Below are positions 25,601 through 34,089 of a DNA stretch of 47,899 bases, piece after piece; the stretch's first letter is position 1, and every line of letters starts with the position of its first letter. Below the pieces are notes generated by a model, which saw only the letters and a program-made list of their open reading frames with translations, was not told the origin of the DNA and ran no database searches. Position numbers and translations under genes: made by a program. The stretch spans positions 1 to 47,899 of the forward strand of contig JANQLO010000070.1 of assembly GCA_028280505.1 (NCBI GenBank), given 5' to 3'. This DNA comes from Chromatiales bacterium. Its GTDB lineage: Bacteria > Pseudomonadota > Gammaproteobacteria > Chromatiales > Chromatiaceae.

Positions 25601-25895
25601 TTTCCCGTTGTCTCGCTTCGTAAGCCGTTTTTTCGAGCAAAGGTTTTAGATCGGTGTCCGCACTCGCCAGATAGCTGGCGCCAAGGCCGCGATAACGTGT
25701 TTGGGCACTGATTGCAGAAGCGAGCAGCGCGGCCGCGCGATTGTTTAACGTGGCTTGCTCTGCCCTGAGAAAAGATTGATTGGCGGAGTGAATCGAATTT
25801 AACAACGGCACAGTAAGAATCGCGACGAGCAACAATGTAATTGCGCCGACCTTGATTTTTAGTGCCTTGGCTTCTTCTTGCGGACCCAAAAGCAT
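22578..25895 (-). CDS. Hybrid histidine kinase: NIT-like sensor, PAS, HisKA, HATPase, REC, Hpt
   Basis: 1105-aa inner-membrane sensor. A helix at 15-33 and another at about 322-342 bracket a periplasmic sensor that resembles the nitrate/nitrite-sensing NIT domain (ISAQTRYRGLGASYLAS at the start, the PYPVTFDTWWDTASR segment near the end). A PAS domain (about 370-490), the dimerisation helix with phospho-His521 in FLANMSHEIRTPM, and the ATPase domain (N-box LVGNAIKFT, GTGLGTSIS) follow. The receiver has Asp812 (LILMDVQMP) and the Hpt has His958 (AHAIKGVSGN). The gene overlaps the HD-GYP regulator, its probable phosphorelay target. The NIT assignment is by pattern only. Confidence 0.9.
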   Translation of the reverse strand: MLLGPQEEAKALKIKVGAITLLLVAILTVPLLNSIHSANQSFLRAEQATLNNRAAALLASAISAQTRYRGLGASYLASADTDLKPLLEKTAYEARQREIQTDAFFQDGGIITLPEEDIALWRSAITQWHAQADALQTDELSVAQWLNTANRAIRAEEHLIRQLLAPESNEMLLELLAEIESDALGIIDHVGLERAKLSVAIRRAEPLTIEELIELENDRGISVGYANILRETAALKQVPEEVHESLQTFEQLFFGDFEAVRQQIYNASIARQPYPVTFDTWWDTASRVVDAATTVSHSASAARITLLQNLQTQARNSLWQTTVFSFVVILLFAGTTVWLLKNLLTRIYALNEARKQLTRNRDDLEVLCTLRTAEVTAILQTAVNGIVSIDESGIIRFINPSALKMFGYREEEIVGKNVNMLIPPGQDHDAHTRYLQRYVQTGNAKIIGKAREVEAFRRDGTTFPMHLAVGHAEPYEGKHLFVAFVTDVTEQKNAELELLRSKEEAEAANRTKAAFLANMSHEIRTPMNAIIGFLEIVLRKNLDAESRGHLEIALNSALSLLGIINDILDLSKIEAGKISLESIPFNLPNLTKGVMSTLEHRAKEKAIDLILHYDGELPHCFVGDPTRLRQVLMNLVGNAIKFTQHGKVELSIKRPNDGEDMLHFAVRDTGVGMSQDQIERIFQPFTQADESTVRRFGGTGLGTSISRQIVEIMEGKIWVESELGKGSVFHFNIHMPLATCFDECIIDGHTEAAPSLSSPRRFRILVAEDIPENALLARLRLTEQGHEVICVENGLQVIEAFRNDDFDLILMDVQMPELDGMEATRRIRQLGGKLPIIALTASVMNSERERCFSAGMDSIQGKPINFAELFTEMDKLVSNDRGIRNNEISIDIHHGEKMDLSVIENIADVERALAVWGNAHIYADALHSFVDVQVEKGKSIKPLIAANDLEKARTIAHAIKGVSGNLSLIDIARIAIELDSALKEKDLEKAVNLCPSLEQAMQVAAQAIAGLSLHDGSDKQRLPFDRAAITELLQQLLNDLDKDDPSAVDPVIEQLSSYISDEQLDPIRTSINNFDFREAESKTRSLAKELSIETESERAEENSYR

Positions 25896-26083
25896 TTCTC
25901 CCGGCAGTTTGTGGAGAGCAAGCGCCCACTGTATCGCAACGCGGGTCGACCTAAGCGCAGCCGCCGAGAGACGAAAAGGTTCGTCTGCGGGCCAAGAATC
26001 AATCAGGCTCGCATCCAGGCGTGGTATTGGTCCTATTTACTGCATCTGCACCGTACGTCATGCGCAGGTTTTCGAGGATCGAG

Positions 26084-26116
26084 TGCATTTCCGGGAATGA
26101 AATGCCCGGAAGTGCA
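26084..26116. repeat. 12-bp inverted repeat, 9-nt loop
   Basis: TGCATTTCCGGG (26084-26095) and CCCGGAAGTGCA (26105-26116) are complementary apart from one T opposite G, which would still pair in RNA. The flanking G26083 and C26117 extend the stem to 13. No T tract follows on either strand, so an operator or an RNA structure is more likely than a terminator. Confidence 0.6.
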
Positions 26117-26279
26117 CCACCACATAGAGGGATTGCTCGGCTTCACTCATTGTTGTTTTCACAAAACCTATCAGCCGTTTTCGGTCATCGGGTTGGTTTC
26201 TTTAGCAGGTGTTGGCCGGTTGTCGACCGGGCAGTAGACGCGATCAATGAGGGGAACAACCATATAGGAAGCAATAAGC

Positions 26280-26402
26280 GTGAATGACGGTCAGGTGGCG
26301 GTGGGCGTTCGAGTTTATCTGTCGTGCGGGGAGCCATACCGCGCGGGTTTTGTCTTGGGTCTCAATATGGAATCGGCAAAGTTTGCCTATGATGTGGGGT
26401 AA
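26280..26402 (+). CDS. Possible 40-aa small protein
   Basis: GTG start preceded by GGAAG (26268-26272), 40 codons, TAA stop. The product starts MNDGQVAVGVRVYLSCGEP and ends AKFAYDVG. Codon choice (GTG, GCG, GGC, CTG, TCG) resembles the host. The beta-strand-like pattern vaguely recalls the first strands of a PilZ domain, but it is far too short for one. It may be a remnant or chance frame. Confidence 0.25.
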   Translation: MNDGQVAVGVRVYLSCGEPYRAGFVLGLNMESAKFAYDVG

Positions 26403-26429
26403 CTCGTGTGTCGTTCGGGAGTTCGATGG

Positions 26430-28067
26430 TCAACGAGTAACTGCCCAGGCAAGCAAGATTAGACCTGAGCCGCCCAGGCCGGCACTGAGCCAAAGCGGGT
26501 TGAAACCGATTTGGGTGTCGATCAGACCGGCGGTGAGTACACCGGCAATAACGAGCGACGCACCGGCGATGGTCGTTTGGGTACGTTGGTTGCCCGTCCG
26601 TATTTCTTCACGGATCCGATCCAATTGCTCGGACTTCCATTGGATTTCCAATTCGCCATCGGCCGCTTTGCGCAGTACCCGATGAGCCAGTAAGGGCACC
26701 TCGGGCAGGTCTTCCGACAGTTGCGGCAGGGTTTCCTTGACGCGCCGGGCGAAGGCCTTGGGGCCGACCTGCTGCGACATCCAGCGTTCCATGAAGGGCT
26801 TGGCGGTGCTCCAAAGATCGAGCTGCGGATAGAGCATGCGGCCGAGGCCTTCGATGTTCAGCAGGGTTTTTTGCAATAGCACCAGTTGCGGTTGGACCTC
26901 CATGTTGAATCGCCGCGCGACCTGGAAAAGTCGCAACAGAAAGTGACCGAACGAAATCTCACTGATCGGTTTTTCCCAGATCGGCTCCGAGACGGTACGG
27001 ATGGCGGCCTCGAAGTCTTCGACCCGGGTGTCGGCGGGCACCCAACCGGATTCGACATGCAGTTCGGCGACCTTGCGGTAGTCGCGGTGGAAAAAGGCCA
27101 ACAGGTTTTCGGCCAGGTAGCGTTGATCGGCGTTGGTCAGGGTGCCAACGATGCCAAAGTCGACGCCGATATAGGTACCGTCGGGGCGCACGAAGATGTT
27201 CCCCGGGTGCATATCGGCATGGAAGAAGTTGTCGCGGAAGACCTGGGTGAAGAAGATCTCCACGCCGCGTTCGCCGAGCACTTTCATGTCGACGCCCGCC
27301 TCGATCAGCTCGTCGACCTGGTCTACGGGAATGCCATAGATGCGTTCCTGCACCATGACGTTTTCACGGGTCAGATCCCAGAATACCTCGGGGACGTAGA
27401 GTAATTTGCCGTCAGCGAAGTTCCGTCTGAGTTGGGCGCCGTTCGCCGCCTCGCGTAAGAGATCGAGTTCGTCGTGGATGGTTTTGTCGTATTCCTCGAC
27501 CACCTCGACCGGACGCAGACGGCGTGCCTCGCGCGAATACTTGCGTGCCAACCGGGCAATGGTAAACAGCAAGTCGATGTCGCGTTGGATGGTTTTTTCG
27601 ATCCCCGGCCGTACGACCTTGACCACCACTTTGCGGCCGTCATGCAGGGTTGCCGCATGCACTTGTGCGATCGAGGCCGATGCCAGCGGCGCGCTGTCGA
27701 ACTCGGCGAAAAGTTCTTTGACCGATTGGCCCAGGGCTTTTTCGACCAATCGGCGAGCCTGGTCGCCGGGAAACGGGGGTACCTGGTCTTGCAGTTTCGA
27801 TAGCTCGATGGCGATATCGTCAGGCAGCAGATCGCGCCGGGTCGAGAGGATTTGGCCGAACTTCACATAGAGCGGGCCCAGATCTTCGAGCGCGCGGCGT
27901 ACCCGTACGCCCCGTGGTGGTTTCTGGCCCCAGTAGAATGGAGAGAGAAAACGAAAGAAGCGGATAGGACGGAATAAGTGCGCGGCCAGCACCAGCTCGT
28001 CCAGACCGTGGCGCATCAACACCCAGGCGATGTGCATGACACGCAGGCTTTCACGTACCGGAATCAC
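26430..28067 (-). CDS. ubiB: Ubiquinone biosynthesis protein UbiB (atypical kinase/ATPase)
   Basis: 545-aa ADCK/UbiB-family protein, required for ubiquinone synthesis, probably as an ATPase acting on lipid intermediates in the UbiJ-UbiK complex. The family KxGQ motif is in [17 protein letters not shown], followed by the Ala-rich loop [20 protein letters not shown] and the metal-binding elements [10 protein letters not shown] and [10 protein letters not shown]. Two C-terminal membrane helices (from about residue 498) anchor it in the inner membrane. The start overlaps the ubiJ stop by 4 nt. Confidence 0.96.
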   Translation of the reverse strand: MIPVRESLRVMHIAWVLMRHGLDELVLAAHLFRPIRFFRFLSPFYWGQKPPRGVRVRRALEDLGPLYVKFGQILSTRRDLLPDDIAIELSKLQDQVPPFPGDQARRLVEKALGQSVKELFAEFDSAPLASASIAQVHAATLHDGRKVVVKVVRPGIEKTIQRDIDLLFTIARLARKYSREARRLRPVEVVEEYDKTIHDELDLLREAANGAQLRRNFADGKLLYVPEVFWDLTRENVMVQERIYGIPVDQVDELIEAGVDMKVLGERGVEIFFTQVFRDNFFHADMHPGNIFVRPDGTYIGVDFGIVGTLTNADQRYLAENLLAFFHRDYRKVAELHVESGWVPADTRVEDFEAAIRTVSEPIWEKPISEISFGHFLLRLFQVARRFNMEVQPQLVLLQKTLLNIEGLGRMLYPQLDLWSTAKPFMERWMSQQVGPKAFARRVKETLPQLSEDLPEVPLLAHRVLRKAADGELEIQWKSEQLDRIREEIRTGNQRTQTTIAGASLVIAGVLTAGLIDTQIGFNPLWLSAGLGGSGLILLAWAVTR

Positions 28068-28696
28068 GCCTTTGAATCGCCTTCGCTTTCGGCTTGTTCC
28101 AACAGGGCGATGCGTGCCGCAAGGCGTTCGGTATCATCGCGCAGTTGGTCGACGTCGACCAGAAAGTCCTCGACCTCGTAGCGATGTGGCAGCACGCGCA
28201 GTTCTTCGGTGAGGTACTCCGACAGATTCTCACTGGCACTCTCGTTCAGCCGTTTGGTTTCGCGCAGCAATGCCCGTATGGCGCGCCCGATCTCGTGCGC
28301 GGGGATGTCGCCGGTGACGTGTGAGAGTTGCTCTTCCCAGTCGATGTCGAGTTCGGACAGCGCTTCGCTGAAGTGTCGTGCGGTGGCATTGTCTCCTTCA
28401 ATCCGAACATGTCCGCCGAACAACTGTCCTGCGCTTTGTTCGCGATCGCTGGCGCGCGCCAAGTCGATCGGGCTGCCGGTAAGCATGCAGTCAGGTTCGC
28501 CCTCGATGCTGCCGAGTAGTTGCAAGCGGCCGTCGGCACCGGGCACGAAATACAGCTGCAGGCCGGTGCCGGCGAGTGCGACGCAAATCACTTTGCCATG
28601 CAAAGCGCCTAATTTGGCACTTGCTTGTGGGTCCATTGCCAGAACCCGGTTGATGGCCTGTTCGAGGCCTTCGAGCGTGAAGTCGCGCAGCGTCAC
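28064..28696 (-). CDS. ubiJ: Ubiquinone biosynthesis accessory factor UbiJ
   Basis: 210-aa protein with an SCP2-like lipid-binding domain (about 1-115; [19 protein letters not shown]) and a C-terminal coiled coil (about 150-205) that in the family interacts with UbiK. UbiJ organises the soluble ubiquinone-synthesis complex and binds its hydrophobic intermediates. It sits between ubiE and ubiB in the conserved ubiE-ubiJ-ubiB order, with a 4-nt overlap to ubiB and a 103-nt gap to ubiE. Confidence 0.92.
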   Translation of the reverse strand: MTLRDFTLEGLEQAINRVLAMDPQASAKLGALHGKVICVALAGTGLQLYFVPGADGRLQLLGSIEGEPDCMLTGSPIDLARASDREQSAGQLFGGHVRIEGDNATARHFSEALSELDIDWEEQLSHVTGDIPAHEIGRAIRALLRETKRLNESASENLSEYLTEELRVLPHRYEVEDFLVDVDQLRDDTERLAARIALLEQAESEGDSKA

Positions 28697-28799
28697 GGCG
28701 TCGTCTCGATGGCGGCGTGAATGGTCTGCCGCTCATACGAGCGGTTTGTCGCAACAGACGACCCCGACACCGCCGGGTCGGATATACGGCTCGTTCCGC

Positions 28800-29552
28800 T
28801 CAAAGTTTGAATCCGCGGTGGACGGCGACGATGCCGCCGGTCAGGTTGTGAACATCGCAGCGCTCGAAGCCGGCTGCGGTCATCATATCCTTGAGCGTCT
28901 CTTGGTCAGGATGCATACGAATGGATTCGGCGAGATAGCGATAGCTCTCGGCGTCGTTGGCAACCAGTTCGCCCATTTTTGGCAGAATGCGGAAGGAATA
29001 CAGATCGTAGAGTTTTTCCAGCGGTTTGTTCAGCGGTTTCGAGAATTCGAGCACCAACGCCCGGCCGCCGGGTTTGAGTACGCGATACATGGCGTCCAGC
29101 GCGCGCGGCTTATCGGTGACATTGCGCAGGCCGAAGGCGATGGTCACCAGGTCGACAGTGTCGTCAGGGAAGGGCAGGCTTTCGGCGTCGACCTGTACAT
29201 AGCCCAGGTTGCCCACATGGCCGCGATCGGCCATACGGTCGCGCCCCAACACCAACATCGCGGCATTGATATCGGTCATCAACACTTGGCCATCGGGGCC
29301 GGCCAGGCCGGCAAAACGGTCGGCGAGATCACCGGTGCCCGAGGCCAGGTCGAGTATTCGTTGGCCGGGGCGAACGCCGGCCAACTCGACCGCGAAACGT
29401 TTCCATAGCCGGTGTACCCCGAACGACATCAGGTCGTTCATCAGGTCGTACTTGGAGGCTACGGAGTCGAATACGCCCCGTACCAGGCCGGCCTTTTCAG
29501 CCGTGTCTACGTCACGGAAGCCGAAGTGGGTACGTTCGTTGTCGTCGGCCAT
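28800..29552 (-). CDS. ubiE: Ubiquinone/menaquinone C-methyltransferase UbiE
   Basis: 250-aa class I SAM-dependent methyltransferase acting on the C2 position of the quinone ring. TRPHFGFRDV-like N-terminus ([17 protein letters not shown]), then [21 protein letters not shown], the SAM motif [18 protein letters not shown], and [20 protein letters not shown], all UbiE signatures. The C-terminus [19 protein letters not shown] is also typical. It is downstream of the DUF971 gene by 46 nt. Confidence 0.97.
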   Translation of the reverse strand: MADDNERTHFGFRDVDTAEKAGLVRGVFDSVASKYDLMNDLMSFGVHRLWKRFAVELAGVRPGQRILDLASGTGDLADRFAGLAGPDGQVLMTDINAAMLVLGRDRMADRGHVGNLGYVQVDAESLPFPDDTVDLVTIAFGLRNVTDKPRALDAMYRVLKPGGRALVLEFSKPLNKPLEKLYDLYSFRILPKMGELVANDAESYRYLAESIRMHPDQETLKDMMTAAGFERCDVHNLTGGIVAVHRGFKL

Positions 29553-29598
29553 GGCGGCGGGTCGTCCTGCGTCGCTGTCATTGGCGCAAAGTTGGCGA

Positions 29599-29967
29599 TC
29601 AGGCGGCGGGCTCCTTGCGGGTATAGCCCTCCTCCTTCAACTCGTCCAGATACTGCGCCCAGAGTTCGTCGTAATGCTTGCCGAGATTGTACAGGGTTTC
29701 CCAGGAGTAGATGCCGGTGTTGTGCTCGTCGTCGAAGTGAAGCACTACGGCGTAGTTGCCGACGGGCTCGATGCGATCGATGTTCACGTTTTCCTTGCCC
29801 AGCGGCACCTTACGTTGTCCGGGACCGTGCCCGGCGACTTCAGCGGAAGGTGAATAAACCCGCAGGTATTCGGCCGGCAGTTTGAAATTGGCGCCGTCGT
29901 CGAAGCTGACCTCGAGCACGTGCGAGATACGGTGCAGGTTCAATTCCGTTGGGGCGGGGGTGTTCAT
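29599..29967 (-). CDS. DUF971 family protein
   Basis: 122-aa cytoplasmic protein of the DUF971 / gamma-butyrobetaine-hydroxylase-like N-terminal family. [40 protein letters not shown] and [11 protein letters not shown] are the family segments. In eukaryotic homologues a related fold binds Fe-S or zinc, but the Cys ligands are absent here. In many proteobacteria this gene lies beside ubiE or hslVU. It is the first gene of the DUF971-ubiE-ubiJ-ubiB run. Confidence 0.9.
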   Translation of the reverse strand: MNTPAPTELNLHRISHVLEVSFDDGANFKLPAEYLRVYSPSAEVAGHGPGQRKVPLGKENVNIDRIEPVGNYAVVLHFDDEHNTGIYSWETLYNLGKHYDELWAQYLDELKEEGYTRKEPAA

Positions 29968-30070
29968 AAGGGCGTTCCTCTACTGTCGATGGCGCGATTC
30001 TACCGGGCTTCGTTGACGTTGTTTGCCCAGAATTTGCGCGCATATTGTTCCCGGGGGGCCTTGCACCGAT

Positions 30071-31396
30071 ATGCTGTGCGTCATGCAAGAGAGCGTTTCA
30101 TCGTCCCGGTCATCGCGTCAGCTGCTCAGTGGCAGTCTGTTGTTCGGGGCCATCTTACTGTCGGTTGCGCACGGCCTTGGTAGCGGCGTACCGGCGATCG
30201 CTGCGGGTATGGTCTTCTGGCTGGCCGGTTTGCTGCTGATACCGCAGGTAAAAGGATTGCAACGTGTCCAGACCGTCATGATGTTGCTGGTGGGCGGCGC
30301 CGGTTTGCTCTATGCGGCTCAGCGTGGGGTCGAGCCGCGACTGGCCAAGGCGGCCAGCGCCAATCAGGCACTGTTGGCGATGTTGGCGGGCGTGAGCTTT
30401 CTACGTTTGATCAGCCTGCCGGAAGTCGAGGCCGGCGAATCCGACCCGCGTGGTTCCGGCGCCTTGTGGCGCACGCTTTTCGGCGTGCATTTGTTTGGCT
30501 CGGTGATTAATCTGTCGGCGGTAATGATCCTCGGCGACCGTCAGGCACGGCGCCGGGCATTGACCCCTTTGCAGGCCACGGTGTTGTCACGCGGTTTCGC
30601 GTTGGCCGCCCATTGGTCGCCGTTTTTTGCGGCTATGGGTATCGCGCTGAGTCACTCGCCCGGTGCGGCCTTGGTGACTTTGTCGTTGGTCGGTTTACCC
30701 TTGGCCGCTTTGGGTGTATTGCTGACAGGATGGCAACTGACACGACAGGGCCGTGCGGACGATTACGTCGGTTATCCGATGCATTTCGGTGCACTTTGGG
30801 TACCGGGTGTGTTGGCGTTCCTGGTCATGCTGCTACACGAACTCGCGCCGGCGGTGCCGGTGCTGACGTTGATTGCCGGTTTGTCGTTGATGTTGGCCTT
30901 GTCGGTGTTGTTTTTGCGGAACGCCCGTCGTGCCGGATCGGCGTTTGCGGGACAAATCATCGACGGTCTGCCGCGCATGTCCGGCGAGTTGGCCTTGTTT
31001 CTTGCGGCAGGGGTACTCGCCGCAGGGATCGGCAGTGTCGTCGATGCGACCGGCTGGGCGCTGGATCTCGATCATTTCGGGGCCACCGAGGCGAGCCTTT
31101 TATTGCTGCTGATGATTGCGCTTGCGGTTGCCGGTGTGCATCCGGTGATCAGTATCGCGACCGCGCAGGGTCTGCTGACGCCGCTTGCACCGGATCCCAA
31201 TCTGCTCGGTATCACCTATCTCATGGCCTGGGCAGTCGGGGTTTCGATCTCGCCTTTTTCCGGTATGCATTTGGCCATGCAAGGGCGCTTCGGTGTCGAC
31301 TCACGCGGTTTTCTACGTTGGAGCGGTGGTTTTACGTTGGCGATGCTGTCGGTACACACAGGCGTGCTGCATCTGTACGAGGCGTTCGCGGGCTAA
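30071..31396 (+). CDS. Polytopic membrane protein, putative permease
   Basis: About 441 aa with some 11-12 hydrophobic helices. Family not recognised with certainty. Repeated stretches such as FGVHLFGSVINLSAVMIL, FAGQIIDGLPRMSGELALF and GVHPVISIATAQGLLTPLAP recall carriers of the ion-transporter superfamily, with a GVHP-type re-entrant loop in the second half. Starts at 30071 and 30083 are both possible and neither has a clear ribosome-binding site; a G-run at 30053-30058 is 12 nt before 30071. It is divergent from DUF971. Substrate unknown. Confidence 0.7.
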   Translation: MLCVMQESVSSSRSSRQLLSGSLLFGAILLSVAHGLGSGVPAIAAGMVFWLAGLLLIPQVKGLQRVQTVMMLLVGGAGLLYAAQRGVEPRLAKAASANQALLAMLAGVSFLRLISLPEVEAGESDPRGSGALWRTLFGVHLFGSVINLSAVMILGDRQARRRALTPLQATVLSRGFALAAHWSPFFAAMGIALSHSPGAALVTLSLVGLPLAALGVLLTGWQLTRQGRADDYVGYPMHFGALWVPGVLAFLVMLLHELAPAVPVLTLIAGLSLMLALSVLFLRNARRAGSAFAGQIIDGLPRMSGELALFLAAGVLAAGIGSVVDATGWALDLDHFGATEASLLLLLMIALAVAGVHPVISIATAQGLLTPLAPDPNLLGITYLMAWAVGVSISPFSGMHLAMQGRFGVDSRGFLRWSGGFTLAMLSVHTGVLHLYEAFAG

Positions 31397-31428
31397 GCTG
31401 AAGAGGGTCGCAACGATAGGGGAAGGCG

Positions 31429-31703
31429 ATGACGGGGTCCGATGAACCGAGTGCGGGCGCCGGGGTTACGTCCGCGACCCGCCGCATACTCGGCATTTCG
31501 CGCGCCTTTGGGTTTGGATGATTCCGGTCTTGTTGATCCTGATCGTCACCCAGAGTTTGGGCACGAATGCGGCATTGCAACAGGGTTGGATTCGGAATCC
31601 GCAATGATTTCTCGGCTGGAGTGGTGCCGCCGGCCGGCTATTGAATCTTGTCCATGCCATAGCGGTTTTGGCGCTCGGGATGATCGTCGGACGCCGTCGG
31701 TGA
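31429..31703 (+). pseudogene. Decayed gene for a small two-helix membrane protein
   Basis: A good ribosome-binding site (AGGGGAAGG) precedes ATG at 31429, giving MTGSDEPSAGAGVTSATRR then ILGISRA. That frame closes at a TGA at 31519-31521. The next frame supplies LWVWMIPVLLILIVTQSLGT from about 31506, an obvious membrane helix, then meets an in-frame TGA at 31605-31607, and continues to LLNLVHAIAVLALGMIVGRR and a stop at 31701-31703. One missing base near 31500-31506 plus one nonsense change would rejoin a protein of about 91 aa. Family unknown. A sequencing or assembly error could explain the frameshift but not easily both lesions. Confidence 0.5.
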
Positions 31704-31799
31704 AGATTCGGGGCGTGGTCCCGGGTGTGTTTGGCAGGGTAGTATCGGCGCCCAGCGCGGCGGGGCTGCGCGTGTTGGGGTTTCAGGGGAAGGGTTTGC

Positions 31800-32594
31800 A
31801 TGGCGGGTATTTTCGTCAGCTATCGTCGAGACGACAGTCAGGGCTTTGCCGGTCGTCTGGCCGATGATTTGACCGAGATTCTGGGTCCGGACCGGGTGTT
31901 TCGTGATATCGAAATTCCGGCCGGCAGCGATTTCACCGATGTGTTGCACCGCGCCATCGCAGCCAGCGATCTCTTGCTGGTCGTCATCGGCAAGCATTGG
32001 GCGGCCGACTCCAAACAGGGCTATCGTTCACGCCTGTTCGAGCCGACCGACTGGGTGCGGACCGAGATCGAAGCGGCGTTCGCCCAAGGCAAGCAGGTCA
32101 TACCGGTACTGGTCGGTGGCGCGCGAATGCCTGAGGCCGATAGCCTGCCAAGCAGTATCGCTAGGATCACCCGCGTGCAGGCAGCTGAGCTGACCGACCG
32201 CCATTGGCGTGACGATATCGCAGCGCTGGCCGGTCGCCTGCGTGCGCTGTGGCCGGCACTGGCCGATCGCACACCGCCGGTCGGTGGGGAAGAAGACACG
32301 CCGGCGACCGTGTTGCGTGAGCTCGGCGAGCGTTTCCTCGAACAGGTGGCATCGCGACGACGACCCCGGCTGGAACCGCCGCGTCTACCGCCGACCTTCG
32401 GGCAGCGTCTGTTGCGCCGGCTCGGTCTGGGGCTGAAAAGGCTGGCGGCCACCGCAGCGATTATTGCGCTGATCTATATCGGTATCCGCTTGCTCGGTGA
32501 CCAAGAGACCTTGAACACCCTGGATGCCTTCGAGGCGCGGTTGTCGGTTGCGTGGGACCGCCTGCACCAATACCTGGCACGGTTCATGGGCTGA
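31800..32594 (+). CDS. TIR-domain protein with C-terminal membrane anchor
   Basis: 264 aa, ATG preceded by AGGGGAAGGG. The N-terminal 150 residues form a bacterial TIR domain: GIFVSYRRDDSQGFAGRL, VFRDIEIPAGSDF, LLLVVIGKHW, and PTDWVRTEIEAAFAQGKQVI with Glu89 at the place of the NAD-cleaving glutamate. A Pro/Arg-rich linker (about 155-210) leads to a single membrane helix (about 215-233) and a 30-residue tail. TIR domains act as NADases or signalling modules in anti-phage defence, but they also occur in other bacterial regulators. No Thoeris, STING or Argonaute partner is nearby. The nearest downstream gene is a secreted gluzincin peptidase. Confidence 0.85.
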   Translation: MAGIFVSYRRDDSQGFAGRLADDLTEILGPDRVFRDIEIPAGSDFTDVLHRAIAASDLLLVVIGKHWAADSKQGYRSRLFEPTDWVRTEIEAAFAQGKQVIPVLVGGARMPEADSLPSSIARITRVQAAELTDRHWRDDIAALAGRLRALWPALADRTPPVGGEEDTPATVLRELGERFLEQVASRRRPRLEPPRLPPTFGQRLLRRLGLGLKRLAATAAIIALIYIGIRLLGDQETLNTLDAFEARLSVAWDRLHQYLARFMG

Positions 32595-32664
32595 TCGGTT
32601 CCCCGTTCGGAACACCGGAGCCTGCCTTCGGGTCACAGACATGATCAATTGACGAGGGGGCGTC

Positions 32665-34089
32665 GTGCGAGGAGTCATAGCGCTGAGTCTTGGCGTCATC
32701 AGCCTCATATTCGGCAGCGTGATTGCGGCGCCCGGGGCGTCGGGCAATGCGAACTACCGGGTCAAAGTACCGGCCGAACTGGATCGCCTCGATGTGCGTG
32801 CCTGTTTCCGCCGTGGCGGTCCGATGCGTTTGCGTCCGGCATCGAGCCGTGCGTCAAGCCGGTTGCGAACGTTGAGCGCCGACTCCGGTGTCGATGTGCG
32901 CCGACTCGGGGACGAGATTCTCATCCGGAGCGAGTTATCCGATGCCTGTGTCGATTACCGAATCGACTTGGCTTCGGTGTCAGAACAGGGCCATTGGCGG
33001 CGGTCATCGGTGCGAACGCACGATGCCATCCTGGTTACACCAGCGGTTTTCTTATGGTTGCCGGTCGACTTGTCGACGATCGAGTTACGTTTCGAACTAC
33101 CGCCGGGTTACGCCGTGTCGGCGCCCTGGGAGCGGTTCGATCGCGGCGACGTTGCACATTATCGTATCGACACTGACGAAACCCGGTCCAACGGTAAAAT
33201 CGCGCTCGGTCGCTTCGATCGTTATCACCTTGCAGTCGAAGACGCCACGATCGATGTTGCCGTACTCAGAGGAGAGCCGCCTGCCGAGTCGGGCAAGATC
33301 CGTCGCTGGCTTGAGGCGAATATCGATGCGGTTAGTGCAGTCCATGGCCGTTTTCCAGTACCGCGATTGCAGCTTCTGGTAGTGCCGCTCGGCGCCGGTG
33401 ATGAGCCCGTGCCCTGGGGGCAGGTCACGCGCGGCGGCGGCGATGCCGTTCATTTGTATGTCGATCAGCGTCAGTCGGAGTCGGTCTTCCTGGACGATTG
33501 GGTATTGAGTCATGAGTTGAGCCATCTGTTCCATCCGCCGATGAACGGCGACGCGCGCTGGATATACGAGGGGCTGGCGAGTTATTACCAATACGTCGCG
33601 CGGGCGCGTACCGGGATGCTGACACCACGGCAGGCATGGGCCGGGTTGCATAGCGGCTTTGAGCGCGGTCGCCGCGGCGGTCGGCCCGGTCGCTCGTTGA
33701 ATGATGCGACAGAGAACATGCATCGGGAACAAGCCTATATGCAGGTCTATTGGAGCGGTGCCGCGATTTTTTTGTTGGCCGATCTGCAACTGCGCCGCGA
33801 TAGCGGAGGTGCACAATCGCTCGATCGGGTGCTTGCGGATTTTCACGCGTGTTGCCTACCGTCGGACCGTTTGTGGCGGGGCGACGAGTTTTTGCATGAG
33901 CTCGATAGGCTTTCAGGTACCCGTGTATTCAGTCGTTTAGCCGAAACCTACGGTGATTCTGATCGTTTTCCCGATTTGAACGAGGCGTATCGGCAGCTCG
34001 GTCTGACGATAGAAAGGGCCCGGCGACTCGGCTTCGGCGGCAATCCGGCCGGGGTTGCACTGCGCGACGCCATTATGGGCCCGCCGTGA
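32665..34089 (+). CDS. Secreted gluzincin-type metallopeptidase
   Basis: 474-aa protein starting at GTG behind GAGGGGG. A signal peptide (about 1-22) is followed by a beta-rich domain of about 200 residues and a gluzincin-like catalytic region: the zinc motif HELSH at 283-287 and the third ligand Glu302 in WIYEGLASYYQY. This HExxH plus EGxAxYY spacing is that of M1/M61-like peptidases, but the overall sequence is divergent and shorter. It starts 70 nt after the TIR gene and its stop overlaps the GTG start of the beta-lactamase-fold gene by 4 nt. Substrate unknown; probably periplasmic or lipid-face. Confidence 0.8.
   Translation: MRGVIALSLGVISLIFGSVIAAPGASGNANYRVKVPAELDRLDVRACFRRGGPMRLRPASSRASSRLRTLSADSGVDVRRLGDEILIRSELSDACVDYRIDLASVSEQGHWRRSSVRTHDAILVTPAVFLWLPVDLSTIELRFELPPGYAVSAPWERFDRGDVAHYRIDTDETRSNGKIALGRFDRYHLAVEDATIDVAVLRGEPPAESGKIRRWLEANIDAVSAVHGRFPVPRLQLLVVPLGAGDEPVPWGQVTRGGGDAVHLYVDQRQSESVFLDDWVLSHELSHLFHPPMNGDARWIYEGLASYYQYVARARTGMLTPRQAWAGLHSGFERGRRGGRPGRSLNDATENMHREQAYMQVYWSGAAIFLLADLQLRRDSGGAQSLDRVLADFHACCLPSDRLWRGDEFLHELDRLSGTRVFSRLAETYGDSDRFPDLNEAYRQLGLTIERARRLGFGGNPAGVALRDAIMGPP

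Larger units (their letters stand above)
25896..26429. other. Intergenic region between the hybrid kinase and ubiB
   Basis: About 530 bases. It contains a long inverted repeat (26084-26116) and one possible 40-codon gene on the plus strand (26280-26402). Several longer open frames cross it on the plus strand but have no recognisable product or ribosome-binding site. The kinase promoter must lie near 25900-26000 on the minus strand; I see no clear hexamers. Confidence 0.4.

Noticed and set aside
25878-26237. Plus-strand frames in the kinase-ubiB gap
   Set aside because: They begin inside the kinase gene on the opposite strand and have no family resemblance.
31442-31867. 141-codon plus-strand frame upstream of the TIR gene
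   Set aside because: It overlaps the TIR start in another frame and its product is Arg/Pro-rich. The membrane-helix segments of the other frame explain the region better.
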